In this document: positions 54,331 to 62,557 of the stretch, one piece after another
How positions within the stretch are numbered: position 1 is the first letter of the stretch
Layout of the letters: each line of letters begins with the position of its first letter
Source: Zobellia alginiliquefaciens
GTDB taxonomy: Bacteria; Bacteroidota; Bacteroidia; Flavobacteriales; Flavobacteriaceae
Direction of reading: 5' to 3'
Length of the DNA: 64,000 bases
Assembly: GCF_029323795.1 (NCBI RefSeq)
Contig: NZ_CP119758.1
Location: 2,728,001-2,792,000 of the forward strand
Translations under genes and position numbers: made by a program
The notes under the pieces: model-generated
Told to the model about the DNA's origin: nothing
Databases searched by the model: none
Seen by the model: the letters and a program-made list of their open reading frames with translations, nothing else

Positions 54331-54801
54331 ATGATGCAGAAACGAATATTTTATACGGTTATGGTGACCCTGTTGGTGTTTACGTCATGCACAGAGAAGA
54401 AAGCGTCTGTGGCAGAAGACATTTCTATATTTCCTGACGGACGAAAAATCGATAATGACAATTTCACGGGTACCGCTTGGCTCACAATGCTGGCAGAGTC
54501 AGATAGCCTAAACGCAATGTATGCGGGAAATGTAAGGTTCGAGCCGGGAACAAGAACCAATTGGCATTCACACCCTACCGGACAGTTACTCATAGCGATT
54601 GACGGTGAAGGGTATTACCAAGAAAAGGGGCAAGCCAAAAGAATATTACGTAAAGGCGATGCGGTTAAATGTCCGCCGAATACCCCACATTGGCACGGTG
54701 CGAGTCCAGATAGTGATTTCTCGCACATTGCCGTTTCCAGTAGTGAAAATGGCCCAACCCAATGGTTTGAACCCGTGAGCGAATTGGAGTATGAAAATTA
54801 A
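54331..54801 (+). CDS. Cupin-domain lipoprotein (second of three)
   Basis: 156 residues; signal ends LLVFTSC with the lipid cysteine at about residue 20. The cupin has TNWHSHPTGQLLIAIDGEGYYQEKGQAKRILRKGDAVKCPPNTPHWHGASPDSDFSHIAVS, with the HxH and H metal ligands. It is clearly paralogous to the cupin at 53046 (shared GEGYYQE, AVKC/VIKC and HWHA/HWHG), so an in-cluster duplication is likely. Its stop lies directly before the flavodoxin gene. Confidence 0.9.
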   Translation: MMQKRIFYTVMVTLLVFTSCTEKKASVAEDISIFPDGRKIDNDNFTGTAWLTMLAESDSLNAMYAGNVRFEPGTRTNWHSHPTGQLLIAIDGEGYYQEKGQAKRILRKGDAVKCPPNTPHWHGASPDSDFSHIAVSSSENGPTQWFEPVSELEYEN

Positions 54802-55407
54802 TTGCTAAAGCCTTCAGATTTGATTTTTAGAAACAGCTTATTGGCTATCATATTCTTATTCTCTGCACATGTTATGAACGCGCAGGACAAAACTGCAATC
54901 GTTTATTTATCCAGAACCCAAAATACCAAAGTGCTTGCCGAAATCATTCAAAAGAAGGTAGGGGGCAGTTTAATTTCCTTGGAATTGGTCAATCCTTATC
55001 CCGAAGATTACGAAGCCATCGTGGCGCAGGTGGCCCGTGAGAATGCTTCGGATTTTTTACCGACCCTGAAAACTGAAATAGAAATTGATGACTATGATAG
55101 CATCTTTCTAGGCTTTCCTACCTGGGGAATGCAACTTCCTCCGCCCATAAGAAGCTTTTTGAATCAATATGATCTTCAAGGAAAAGAAGTATATCCGTTT
55201 AACACCAATGCAGGCTACGGCTTGGGAAAAAGCGAGGAACAGTTGTCCGAACTGTGTAAGGGCTGTCATCTATCCGAAGTATTATCTTTAAAAGGAGGGA
55301 TAGAGCGGGATGGAGTTTATCTGGCAATCAAGGGAAATAGAAAGCAGCAAGCCCAACAGAATGTAGATGCTTGGCTAAAAGAAATAGGGGTAAACGTGAA
55401 AAAGTAA
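54802..55407 (+). CDS. Secreted flavodoxin-like protein
   Basis: 201 residues from a TTG immediately after the previous stop. An N-terminal signal peptide (NSLLAIIFLFSAHVMNAQ) leads into a flavodoxin fold: DKTAIVYLSRTQNTKVLAEIIQKKVGG (phosphate loop TQNT), IFLGFPTWGMQLPPPIRSFLNQYDLQGKEVYPFNTNAGYG, and a final helix. Flavodoxins in the periplasm are rare, and the position behind two secreted cupins is notable. It might carry FMN electrons for the extracellular oxidation of an aromatic or lactone substrate, which is inference. Confidence 0.8.
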   Translation: MLKPSDLIFRNSLLAIIFLFSAHVMNAQDKTAIVYLSRTQNTKVLAEIIQKKVGGSLISLELVNPYPEDYEAIVAQVARENASDFLPTLKTEIEIDDYDSIFLGFPTWGMQLPPPIRSFLNQYDLQGKEVYPFNTNAGYGLGKSEEQLSELCKGCHLSEVLSLKGGIERDGVYLAIKGNRKQQAQQNVDAWLKEIGVNVKK

Positions 55408-55487
55408 ATAATCTTCATTGTATTCCTGGTAACAGCATTTTATAGGTTTTTTGTTAGATTTACCCTTCAGGAGTTTATTTTTGCGAT

Positions 55488-56060
55488 ATGGAAGACCAGT
55501 TACAGTTACTAAGACAACATTTTGAAGAAATCGTTTCTTTAACTGATGAGGAGTGGAATTTTGTTAAATCGCACTTTGAATTTAAAAGTCTTAAAAAACA
55601 CCAATTTTTAATACAAGTAGGGCAACCTGTAGATTTTGAATATTGGATTATCAAAGGCTTAGTAAAAGCGTATTCCATAGACGAAAAAGGCAAAGAACAC
55701 ATTCTTCAATTTGCTATGGAAAACTATTGGGTGAGCGACCATTGTGCTTTTCAACATCAAGAACCAGGTACTATTTTTGTGGATTGTCTTGAAGATTCTG
55801 AGTTTTTCTGTTTGTCTTTAGAGAACAGGGAAAAAATTTGTTCTGAAGTCCCTGCGGTTGCCAACTTTTTCAGAATTAAATCAAACCACGGTTATATCAA
55901 TTTGCAACAAAGAATCTTGTCTTTGCTTACAATGACCGCAGAAAGCAGGTATGAGTACCTCTTAAATAAGCTTCCGAAATTAATACAACGCGTTCCTAAA
56001 AAATTAATCGCTTCCTATTTAGGCGTATCCAGAGAGACTTTAAGTCGTTTTAACAGCTAA
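55488..56060 (+). CDS. Crp/Fnr-family transcriptional regulator
   Basis: 190 residues. The cyclic-nucleotide-binding-like beta roll spans about 22-115 (HFEFKSLKKHQFLIQVGQPVDFEYWIIKGLVKAYSIDEKGKEHILQFAMENYWVSD) and a C-terminal helix-turn-helix ends KKLIASYLGVSRETLSRFNS, slightly shorter than usual. No Fnr-type cysteine cluster. A 22-bp palindrome AAAAGTGA..TCACTTTT overlaps its stop codon, and two downstream promoters share GTGATGTA-type palindromes, suggesting that this regulator controls them. Confidence 0.9.
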   Translation: MEDQLQLLRQHFEEIVSLTDEEWNFVKSHFEFKSLKKHQFLIQVGQPVDFEYWIIKGLVKAYSIDEKGKEHILQFAMENYWVSDHCAFQHQEPGTIFVDCLEDSEFFCLSLENREKICSEVPAVANFFRIKSNHGYINLQQRILSLLTMTAESRYEYLLNKLPKLIQRVPKKLIASYLGVSRETLSRFNS

Positions 56061-56080
56061 AAGTGACCTAAATCACTTTT
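56059..56080. promoter_or_regulatory. Crp/Fnr-type palindrome
   Basis: AAAAGTGA (56059-56066) and TCACTTTT (56073-56080) around CCTAAA, a perfect 22-bp palindrome of the AnnTGTGA..TCACAnnT type. It overlaps the stop codon of the Crp/Fnr gene and lies 31 bp from the next palindrome. Confidence 0.6.
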
Positions 56081-56090
56081 CCATATTGAT

Positions 56091-56156
56091 ATACATCACA
56101 AAAAATCCGTGATGTATGTCCTCGCACACCCCTTTGTTTTCATAGAATTTTGTATC
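56091..56156 (+). promoter_or_regulatory. Conserved promoter block 1 (Crp/Fnr-type operator plus -7)
   Basis: ATACATCAC (56091-56099), nine bases, GTGATGTAT (56109-56117), then CCTCGCACACCCC and GAATTTTGTATC. From GTGATGTA the 48-bp block matches the block upstream of 57920 closely with no gaps. TTTTG fits the last part of TAnnTTTG; the usual -33 is absent, as expected of an activator-dependent promoter. Confidence 0.65.
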
Positions 56157-56178
56157 GAACAATTAAATACAATGTACT

Positions 56179-56661
56179 ATGAAAACTACAAGAACACTTT
56201 TTCTATTATTTACAGTAATTGCCATAGGTTTTAACGCCTATGCGCAAGAAGACAAAAGACCGTTAATGGGTAACTCCTACGGTATTATCAATATTGATGA
56301 ATACGTAACGCTACTTCCTAAAAGCCACAACGGTATCATCAAAGACATCAGATTAATAGACCGTGAGCACGCAGGTGTTAGAATCTTTCGGTTATATGAT
56401 GAAGTGCCTATGCACTACCACGCAAAATCTGATGCTTACCTCTACATTTTAAATGGCAAAGCAGAATTTTATGTTGCCGATAAAGGTCCTGTTGTTGCAG
56501 GAAAAGGCGACTTACTTTTTTGGGGTAAAGGTACAGCACACGGTAACGGAAAAATTTTAGAAGGTCCGTTAGACGTTCTCGTTTTTGACGCCATAGCCAG
56601 AGACCCAAGCGATGTTATTTGGGTAGACCCATCAACCCAAAAGAAATTTTTAGGCAACTAA
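56179..56661 (+). CDS. Secreted cupin-domain protein (third of three)
   Basis: 160 residues with a signal peptide (MKTTRTLFLLFTVIAIGFNAYAQ). The cupin strands include EVPMHYHAKSDAYLYILNGKAEFYVADKGPVVAGKGDLLFWGKGTAHGNGKIL, with HYHxKSD and H metal candidates. It differs from the two paralogues upstream. First gene behind promoter block 1; the next gene starts 32 bp after its stop. Confidence 0.88.
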   Translation: MKTTRTLFLLFTVIAIGFNAYAQEDKRPLMGNSYGIINIDEYVTLLPKSHNGIIKDIRLIDREHAGVRIFRLYDEVPMHYHAKSDAYLYILNGKAEFYVADKGPVVAGKGDLLFWGKGTAHGNGKILEGPLDVLVFDAIARDPSDVIWVDPSTQKKFLGN

Positions 56662-56693
56662 TTAAATCATATTCACTTTTAAAAACAATAACA

Positions 56694-57794
56694 ATGAAAA
56701 CAGTAACAATTATAAAAACAGTCTTGTTCGCTTTTGTAATGAATTTTACACTATTAGCACAAGCACAATTAGAAACTATAGCAACATTTCCAGAATCTAG
56801 ACCTGGGAATATAACCGTGTCTAACGACGGAAGAATATTTGTAACAATGAGTGCCTTAAGCGCTTCAAAATATATGGTGAAAGAAATTTTGCCTAATGGA
56901 GAAGCCATACCGTTTGGAGATAAGGAATGGATTGTTAAACCAGAAAACGGAAGTATAAAAGGTATCAATTCAACCATCGGAATTCAAGCAGATGCTAACG
57001 GAATTCTTTGGGCGTTGGATATGGGTAATGTGAAACAAAATCAGGTTCCAAAATTGGTTGGATTTGATTTGGTTACCGGTAATGTCACAAAGGTTTTTTC
57101 AATTCCGAATACAGTATTGTCATCAAAACCTTTTTTACAGGATTTTGTGATTGATGTAAAAAACAACACCGCTGTCATTGCCGACATGACCGATGCTTTA
57201 AATCCGCCAATTGCACCAGCTTTTGTCGTGATTAACTTAGAAACGGGTTATATAAGACGAGTTCTGGAAGGGAATGCTTCTTTTTTGTCTGCTGATGAGC
57301 CAGTGAAAATTCACGGTAGATTAGTATCTCACAAAAGAAAAGACGGTACTACTATTCAGCCAAGATATCCTTTAAACCCAATTTCTATAGATGATGATAA
57401 CAAGTACATCTACTATGGTGCAATGGGAAACACTAAAATTTACCGCATTCCGTCTGCTGTCTTAGCGGATGAAAGCAAGCAAGATAGCGACCTTAATAAG
57501 TACATAGAGTTTTATGCCAACAAACCAAAATCTGACGGATTTAAAGTGGGTGCAAACGGTAAAGTGTATGTCACCGATGTTGAAAATTCAGCTATTGTAG
57601 AAAGTACGCCTTCTGGAATGAAAACCATTGCACAGTCTAAAAAAGACCTGTCTTGGCCTGATGGTGTTGCCATACACGGAAACTACTTGTACATCGTAGC
57701 AAATCAGCTTCATAATCTGCCTTTGTTAAATGAAGAAAAAGATGCTAGTAAACCACCTTATTTGGTATTAAAAATGAAGAGTAAGTATCTCTAA
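56694..57794 (+). CDS. Major royal jelly/yellow-family-like secreted protein
   Basis: 366 residues from MKTVTIIKTVLFAFVMNFTLLAQAQ, a signal peptide; the longer frame from 56619 is inside the cupin gene. The mature part is a propeller related to yellow/MRJP and SMP-30-type folds: RPGNITVSNDGRIFVTMSA, VGFDLVTGNVTKVFSIPN, FLQDFVIDVKNNTAVIADMTD, VINLETGYIRRVLEG, YIYYGAMGNTKIYRIPSAVLAD and YVTDVENSAIVEST. Bacterial members are often labelled L-dopachrome tautomerase-like or gluconolactonase-like; the real reaction is not readable. Confidence 0.82.
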   Translation: MKTVTIIKTVLFAFVMNFTLLAQAQLETIATFPESRPGNITVSNDGRIFVTMSALSASKYMVKEILPNGEAIPFGDKEWIVKPENGSIKGINSTIGIQADANGILWALDMGNVKQNQVPKLVGFDLVTGNVTKVFSIPNTVLSSKPFLQDFVIDVKNNTAVIADMTDALNPPIAPAFVVINLETGYIRRVLEGNASFLSADEPVKIHGRLVSHKRKDGTTIQPRYPLNPISIDDDNKYIYYGAMGNTKIYRIPSAVLADESKQDSDLNKYIEFYANKPKSDGFKVGANGKVYVTDVENSAIVESTPSGMKTIAQSKKDLSWPDGVAIHGNYLYIVANQLHNLPLLNEEKDASKPPYLVLKMKSKYL

Positions 57795-57803
57795 ACAAAA
57801 CAA

Positions 57804-57897
57804 GTGATGTATGCGCAGTATTAAATGTGACATACATCACTTTAAAATGGTGATGTACATCCTCGCACACCCCTTGCATTAATTGGAAATTTGTATC
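57804..57897 (+). promoter_or_regulatory. Conserved promoter block 2 (three Crp/Fnr-type half-palindromes plus -7)
   Basis: GTGATGTATG (57804-57813) pairs with CATACATCAC (57831-57840); TACATCAC (57833-57840) also pairs with GTGATGTA (57850-57857) with the same nine-base spacer as block 1. The 48 bp from 57850 align without gaps to 56109-56156, ending GAAATTTGTATC. The extra upstream half-site is unique to this copy. Confidence 0.65.
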
Positions 57898-57919
57898 AGA
57901 AATTTAAAAACATATTAAA

Positions 57920-58855
57920 ATGAAAACAATAGTAAATACTTTAAAAACAATGGCGTTAGCAGCTACACTTTTTACTGCTTTAAATACAAACGCACAACAA
58001 GTACCAACGTCACCTTATGGTGCAGACGATGAAATTGGTGCACTTAACCTTTTGGAAGAAACAGTTTTAGATGCCGTAAAATTGGTTAAAAAAGGAAAAG
58101 TATACCGCTTAGGAATGGTAGTAAATGCAGAAACTGCAGCTTTCCGTCACAGATATTTTCATATTGAAACGTTACAACCAGAAACTGCTGCTGCAGGTTC
58201 TAATAAATTCACCTATGTAGATGACCAATTAATTGGTTGGACAGGTGTTGGATCTCAAATAAACGGATTGGCACATTATGGTAGAGACAATGTGCATTAT
58301 AACGGACATAAAGTAGAAGATTTTTTAACCGTTTCTGGTGTGAAAAAATTAGGTCTAGAAAAATTACCGCCAATTGTTACTAGAGGTATTGTTTTAGATA
58401 TGCGCTCTTACTACAATCAAGATATTGTAAAAGAAGGCACTGTTTTTACAGTAGAAGACATTGAAAAAGTAGCCAAAAAACAAGGCATTGAAATCCGTAA
58501 AGGAGATGTGGTTCTGTTTTACACAGGATGGACCAAATTAATGGGTAAAGATGACAAACGTTACCTAGCTGGCGGACCTGGAATTGGTACGGAAGCTGCG
58601 CATTATTTAGGTAAAAAAGGAATTGTTGCAGCAGGTGCAGACAACTGGTCTTTTGAAGCAGTACCACACGAAAACAGCGAACTTTCTTTCCCTGTAAATC
58701 AAATGATGGCAACTGAATACGGTGTACAAGTTTTGGAAAATATTCTTGTAGATGAGTTGGTTGAGGATAAAGCTTGGGAATTCCTTTTTGTATTAGGTCA
58801 TCCTTTATATGAAGGCTCTACGCAAGTACAAATAAACCCTGTTGCCATTAAATAA
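57920..58855 (+). CDS. Secreted cyclase-family protein (kynurenine formamidase-like)
   Basis: 311 residues with a signal peptide (TMALAATLFTALNTNAQ). The PF04199 cyclase fold is indicated by SQINGLAHYG (metal-binding HxxxxD-type region in variant form), IVTRGIVLDMRSYYNQD, GDVVLFYTGWTKLMGKD, GPGIGTEAAHYLGKKGIVAAGADNWSFEAVPHENS and EFLFVLGHPLYEGSTQVQINPVAIK. Members hydrolyse amide or lactone bonds, e.g. kynurenine formamidase or isatin hydrolase. First gene behind promoter block 2, with the MFS gene 25 bp downstream. Confidence 0.85.
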   Translation: MKTIVNTLKTMALAATLFTALNTNAQQVPTSPYGADDEIGALNLLEETVLDAVKLVKKGKVYRLGMVVNAETAAFRHRYFHIETLQPETAAAGSNKFTYVDDQLIGWTGVGSQINGLAHYGRDNVHYNGHKVEDFLTVSGVKKLGLEKLPPIVTRGIVLDMRSYYNQDIVKEGTVFTVEDIEKVAKKQGIEIRKGDVVLFYTGWTKLMGKDDKRYLAGGPGIGTEAAHYLGKKGIVAAGADNWSFEAVPHENSELSFPVNQMMATEYGVQVLENILVDELVEDKAWEFLFVLGHPLYEGSTQVQINPVAIK

Positions 58856-58880
58856 CAATAACAAAAAACAATTAGAAATT

Positions 58881-60089
58881 ATGGAAACATCAACAATACA
58901 TAGAGATACTACGGTAGCCAAAAAGAAGAGTCTACCAGCAGCATTATGGGCATTAACCATAAGTGCATTTGCCATAGGAACAACGGAATTTGTAATTGTA
59001 GGTTTATTATCTACCGTTGCAAGTGACCTAGGCACCTCATTAACATCAGCAGGATTATTAGTAAGTCTGTACGCCATTGGTGTTGCCATTGGTGCACCTA
59101 TTTTAACTGCCTTAACTGGTAAAATTCCAAGAAAACAATTATTAATGGGTATTATGTTACTATTCATCATTGGTAACGGTTTAGCAGCTATCTCACCCAG
59201 TTTTGAGTTGTTGCTATTATCTAGAGTTGTAACAGGTTTTGCTCACGGTGTATTCTTTTCTATCGGGTCTACCATTGCAGCTAGTTTGGTGCCAAAAGAT
59301 AAGCGAGCAACAGCCATTTCTATAATGTTTGCAGGTCTAACGGTAGCCATTGTAACCGGTGTTCCTTTAGGAACATATATAGGTCAGAATTTTGGATGGA
59401 GAGCTACTTTTATTGGTGTTGCCCTTTTAGGATTAGTAGGTGCAATAGCTAGTTTAGCTTTGGTTCCTAAAAACATTAAACAATCTGCTCCATTACGACT
59501 TATAGACCAATTAAAGGTGATTAAGAATCCGTCTATTTTATTGGTGTTAGCCATTACCGCATTTGGTTATGGAGGTACGTTTGTCACTTTTACGTACTTA
59601 ACACCTTTGTTGGAAGAAGTAACCGGTTTCTCTTCAAATATGACTAGTGTATTCCTTTTAATCTATGGTATTGCCATCGCGATTGGAAATATCATAGGTG
59701 GTAAAGTCTCTAACAACAAACCAGGCAAAGCCTTATTGGTAATGTTTGCTTTACAAGCCATAGTGTTGTTTTTGTTATACTTCACCGCTTCTAGTCAGAT
59801 TTTCGCCATCGTAACCTTGTTTTTTATGGGAATATTAGCGTTTTCAAACGTACCAGCATTGCAATTATACGTGGTGAAGATGGCTGAAAAATACTTGCCA
59901 GGAACCGAAGATGTAGCATCTGCCTTAAACATTGCAGCTTTTAACGTCGGTATTGCTATTGGTGCCTATGTAGGCGGAATGGTTGTAGAATCGAGCTTGG
60001 GTATTGAAGCGACTCCTTGGGTAGGTGGGATTCTAGTAATTGTGGGATTCTTGTTAACCTTAGTTTTATTCAAAAAAGAAAAAATATAA
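58881..60089 (+). CDS. MFS transporter (AraJ/multidrug or sugar efflux-like)
   Basis: 402 residues from METSTIHRD (ATG 58881); the frame opens earlier at a TTG within the end of the cyclase gene. Twelve helices; the first contains ALTISAFAIGTTEFVIVGLLSTVASDLGTS, the DHA1/AraJ-type opening, and RVVTGFAHGVFFSIGSTIAASLVPKDKRATAISIMFAGLTVA is the G-x-x-x-D/R-K motif region. GWRATFIGVALLGLVG follows. It probably exports a compound made or modified by the linked enzymes. Four bases before the aldo/keto reductase gene. Confidence 0.88.
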   Translation: METSTIHRDTTVAKKKSLPAALWALTISAFAIGTTEFVIVGLLSTVASDLGTSLTSAGLLVSLYAIGVAIGAPILTALTGKIPRKQLLMGIMLLFIIGNGLAAISPSFELLLLSRVVTGFAHGVFFSIGSTIAASLVPKDKRATAISIMFAGLTVAIVTGVPLGTYIGQNFGWRATFIGVALLGLVGAIASLALVPKNIKQSAPLRLIDQLKVIKNPSILLVLAITAFGYGGTFVTFTYLTPLLEEVTGFSSNMTSVFLLIYGIAIAIGNIIGGKVSNNKPGKALLVMFALQAIVLFLLYFTASSQIFAIVTLFFMGILAFSNVPALQLYVVKMAEKYLPGTEDVASALNIAAFNVGIAIGAYVGGMVVESSLGIEATPWVGGILVIVGFLLTLVLFKKEKI

Positions 60090-60092
60090 ATA

Positions 60093-61031
60093 ATGACTGC
60101 ATTAAAATTTAGAAATAACGACGAAATGCCAATTTTAGGTTTAGGAACGTTTCGTTCTGAACCAAATGAAGTGTACAATGCTGTACTTTCGGCTATTAAA
60201 ATAGGATACAGACATATAGATTGTGCTGCGGCTTACGGAAACGAAAAAGAAGTAGGTAACGCCATTGCTGAAGCCATAAATCAAGGTTTGGTTACAAGAG
60301 AGGATTTATGGGTGACTTCCAAATTATGGAATGCTTCCCACGGTGAGGAGAATGTGATTCCTGCACTGAACCAGACTTTAGAAGATTTACAACTAGAATA
60401 CCTAGACCTGTATCTTATCCATTGGCCTGTCGCTCTTAAAAAAGGAACGGAAATGCCTGAAAAAGCATCCGATTTTGTTCCATTATCAGAAGTGCCTTTA
60501 ACCAATACTTGGAAAGGGATGGAAGCTGCTTTAGAGGAAGGACTTGCAAAGCATATTGGCGTGAGCAATTTCAATGAAAATCAGTTGAAAGAAATACTAG
60601 CGACTGCTGTGCATCAACCAGAAATGAATCAGGTAGAAATGCATCCGTTTTTGCAGCAAGATGCATTACAATCATTCTGCTTAAAAAACGATATTCTGCT
60701 AACTGCATACGCACCTTTAGGTTCGCTTGTAGATGAAAATAGCACGCTACGTTTGTTAGAAAATGATACGATAAAAAACATTGCCAAAGCAAGACGTATG
60801 TCGCCTGCACAAGTAGCATTGTCGTATACGATGCAACGAGGCATTGCGGTCATTCCTAAATCTATTAATGAAGCGAGATTGCTTCAGAATTTAGAGACCT
60901 TAAACCATACGCTTACAGAAGAAGATATGGCGTTGTTGAAAGATTTAGACAAAGCGCACCGCTTTATTGACGGTAAATTTTGGGAAGTTGACAACGGACC
61001 CTACACGGCAGATAGTATCTGGAATGCTTAA
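60093..61031 (+). CDS. Aldo/keto reductase
   Basis: 312 residues with the full catalytic tetrad: D43 and Y48 in HIDCAAAYGNEKEVG, K77 in WVTSKLWN and H110 in LIHWPV. The NADPH-binding end is IPKSINEARLLQNLETL. Reduces carbonyl compounds, probably small aldehydes or sugar lactone-related ketones. Follows the MFS gene by 3 bp; a hairpin separates it from the LLM gene. Confidence 0.92.
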   Translation: MTALKFRNNDEMPILGLGTFRSEPNEVYNAVLSAIKIGYRHIDCAAAYGNEKEVGNAIAEAINQGLVTREDLWVTSKLWNASHGEENVIPALNQTLEDLQLEYLDLYLIHWPVALKKGTEMPEKASDFVPLSEVPLTNTWKGMEAALEEGLAKHIGVSNFNENQLKEILATAVHQPEMNQVEMHPFLQQDALQSFCLKNDILLTAYAPLGSLVDENSTLRLLENDTIKNIAKARRMSPAQVALSYTMQRGIAVIPKSINEARLLQNLETLNHTLTEEDMALLKDLDKAHRFIDGKFWEVDNGPYTADSIWNA

Positions 61032-61038
61032 TCACATT

Positions 61039-61072
61039 ATTCATCAGGTGTCTTAGCGGATACCTGATGAAT
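61039..61072 (+). terminator. Hairpin between the aldo/keto reductase and LLM genes
   Basis: ATTCATCAGGT (61039-61049) and ACCTGATGAAT (61062-61072) form a perfect 11-bp stem followed by TTAAAAAA. It might attenuate or process the transcript rather than end it. Confidence 0.5.
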
Positions 61073-61088
61073 TTAAAAAACACACACT

Positions 61089-62075
61089 ATGAATCCATTT
61101 GATAAATTATACAAACCAGGTAAAATGACATTGGGTATAGAGTTCCCTTTAGATAACGATTGGTCAACAGAAGGAAACCGCAAACGCTTGGAAGACAACA
61201 GACCTTTCGGAGTTCCAGATATCTCCAATCACTTAGCATTAGCACAACAAATTGACGAAGCAGGATTCGCAGCTTTATGGATGCGAGATGTTCCTGTGTA
61301 CGACCCTAACTTTGGCGATGGTGCACAATTATTCGATACGCTTCCATATTTGGGCTATTTAGCTGCTGCTACCAAAAACATTTTGTTGGGTACAGCTGCC
61401 ATAGTATTGCCATTACAACAGCCTATAAAATTAGCGAAAGCTGCTGCTACCATAGAAAATTTAAGTGATGGCAGACTTTTGTTAGGCTTAGGTTTGGGCG
61501 ACAGACCTGTGGAGTTCCCAATGTATGATATCGACTATAAAAAAAGACCTGAAATCTTTAGAGAAAATCTTGATATTATTAAAGAAGCTTGGAAAACAAA
61601 TAGCAATTTAAAATCTAAATACGATTTTTTAACTAACGATATAGAAGTTTATCCTAAACCAAAAAAAGACATTCCGCTTGTAGTAGCTGGTCATTCCGGA
61701 CAAAGTATCAATTGGATTGCAAAAAACGCACAAGCTTGGTTTAATTACCCAAGACCTGTTGCCGAAACTTTAGAGAACAGAAAATACTGGTGTAATGCAT
61801 TGTATGATGAAGACCAAGCAGCAAAACCTTATATCTCTGCTATACATTTAAACCTATCAAAAGACGACAACGCGACTTTTAGACCACAGCGTTTTGGAGG
61901 TACGGTAGGTATCAATCATCTTACAGAATATTTAAAGTCCTATGAAAATGTGGGAGTCAACCATATGGCTATCAACCTAAGAAAGTCTGAAACTCCCGTA
62001 AGTGAGGCTATTGCTAAAATTGAGGAGGTTGTATTGCCGGAGTTTGTAGGTAATCATATGGCTCATGAACTTTAA
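61089..62075 (+). CDS. LLM-class flavin-dependent oxidoreductase
   Basis: 328 residues of the bacterial luciferase-like monooxygenase fold: EAGFAALWMRDVP near the start (about residues 57-69), LLGTAAIVLPLQQPIKLAKAAATIENLSDGRLLLGLGLGDRP (flavin-binding, about 100-140), ERPEIFRENLDIIKEAW-like (KRPEIFRENLDIIKEAW) and VVAGHSGQSINWIAKNAQAWFNY. Uses FMNH2 or F420-type flavin to oxidise a small molecule; the substrate is unknown. Starts 57 bp after the aldo/keto reductase, with a hairpin between, so probably in the same unit. Confidence 0.9.
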   Translation: MNPFDKLYKPGKMTLGIEFPLDNDWSTEGNRKRLEDNRPFGVPDISNHLALAQQIDEAGFAALWMRDVPVYDPNFGDGAQLFDTLPYLGYLAAATKNILLGTAAIVLPLQQPIKLAKAAATIENLSDGRLLLGLGLGDRPVEFPMYDIDYKKRPEIFRENLDIIKEAWKTNSNLKSKYDFLTNDIEVYPKPKKDIPLVVAGHSGQSINWIAKNAQAWFNYPRPVAETLENRKYWCNALYDEDQAAKPYISAIHLNLSKDDNATFRPQRFGGTVGINHLTEYLKSYENVGVNHMAINLRKSETPVSEAIAKIEEVVLPEFVGNHMAHEL

Positions 62076-62557
62076 GTTCGTGAAAAGAACATACCGTCTT
62101 GTATGTTTAAGTTCACTATAAATGGAAGGTTTGTCGTTAATCCCCGAGTTTAGGTTTTGGTATTTTGTTCAGTCTTTTTTTTACGTATTTCCATATGGCA
62201 ATTCAGATATTCATTTTCTACGCCACGTAATATTATCAATTAGAAATTTTTTTCATAATTGATTGGGTAAATCCGTAATTCGCTTCTTTCTTCTTATGCT
62301 GTTGTCAATTTTAACAATAAACGCTCAGTATCCCCATATGGACATTCAGCTAGTTCTTGTTTAAGTGTTAGTATTTTGATTTTCAGCTGTTTAGTTGTGG
62401 TTGTTTTGCCTAGAGTATCTTTTTAAAAACAATGTTTCACGTCTCAATTTAGGTCATTTTATAAAATGAAGCGAATGAAAGACTATCGTAAAGTAGTTTT
62501 AAAAGGAAATTAAAAGAGTGCTCAACGCTTAACAACTAACTTAAACTTAACTCACTT
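62076..62557. other. Intergenic region with repeated CCATATGG motif upstream of the SusC gene
   Basis: No gene recognised in 482 bp. Two 16-mers, CCATATGGCAATTCAG (62191-62206) and CCATATGGACATTCAG (62334-62349), match at 14 of 16 positions 143 bp apart. A TTG / 18 bp / TATCTTTT pair near 62396-62424 is close to a flavobacterial promoter. The leader before the ATG (TTAACTTAAACTTAAC-like AT-rich) is typical of SusC genes. Confidence 0.45.
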
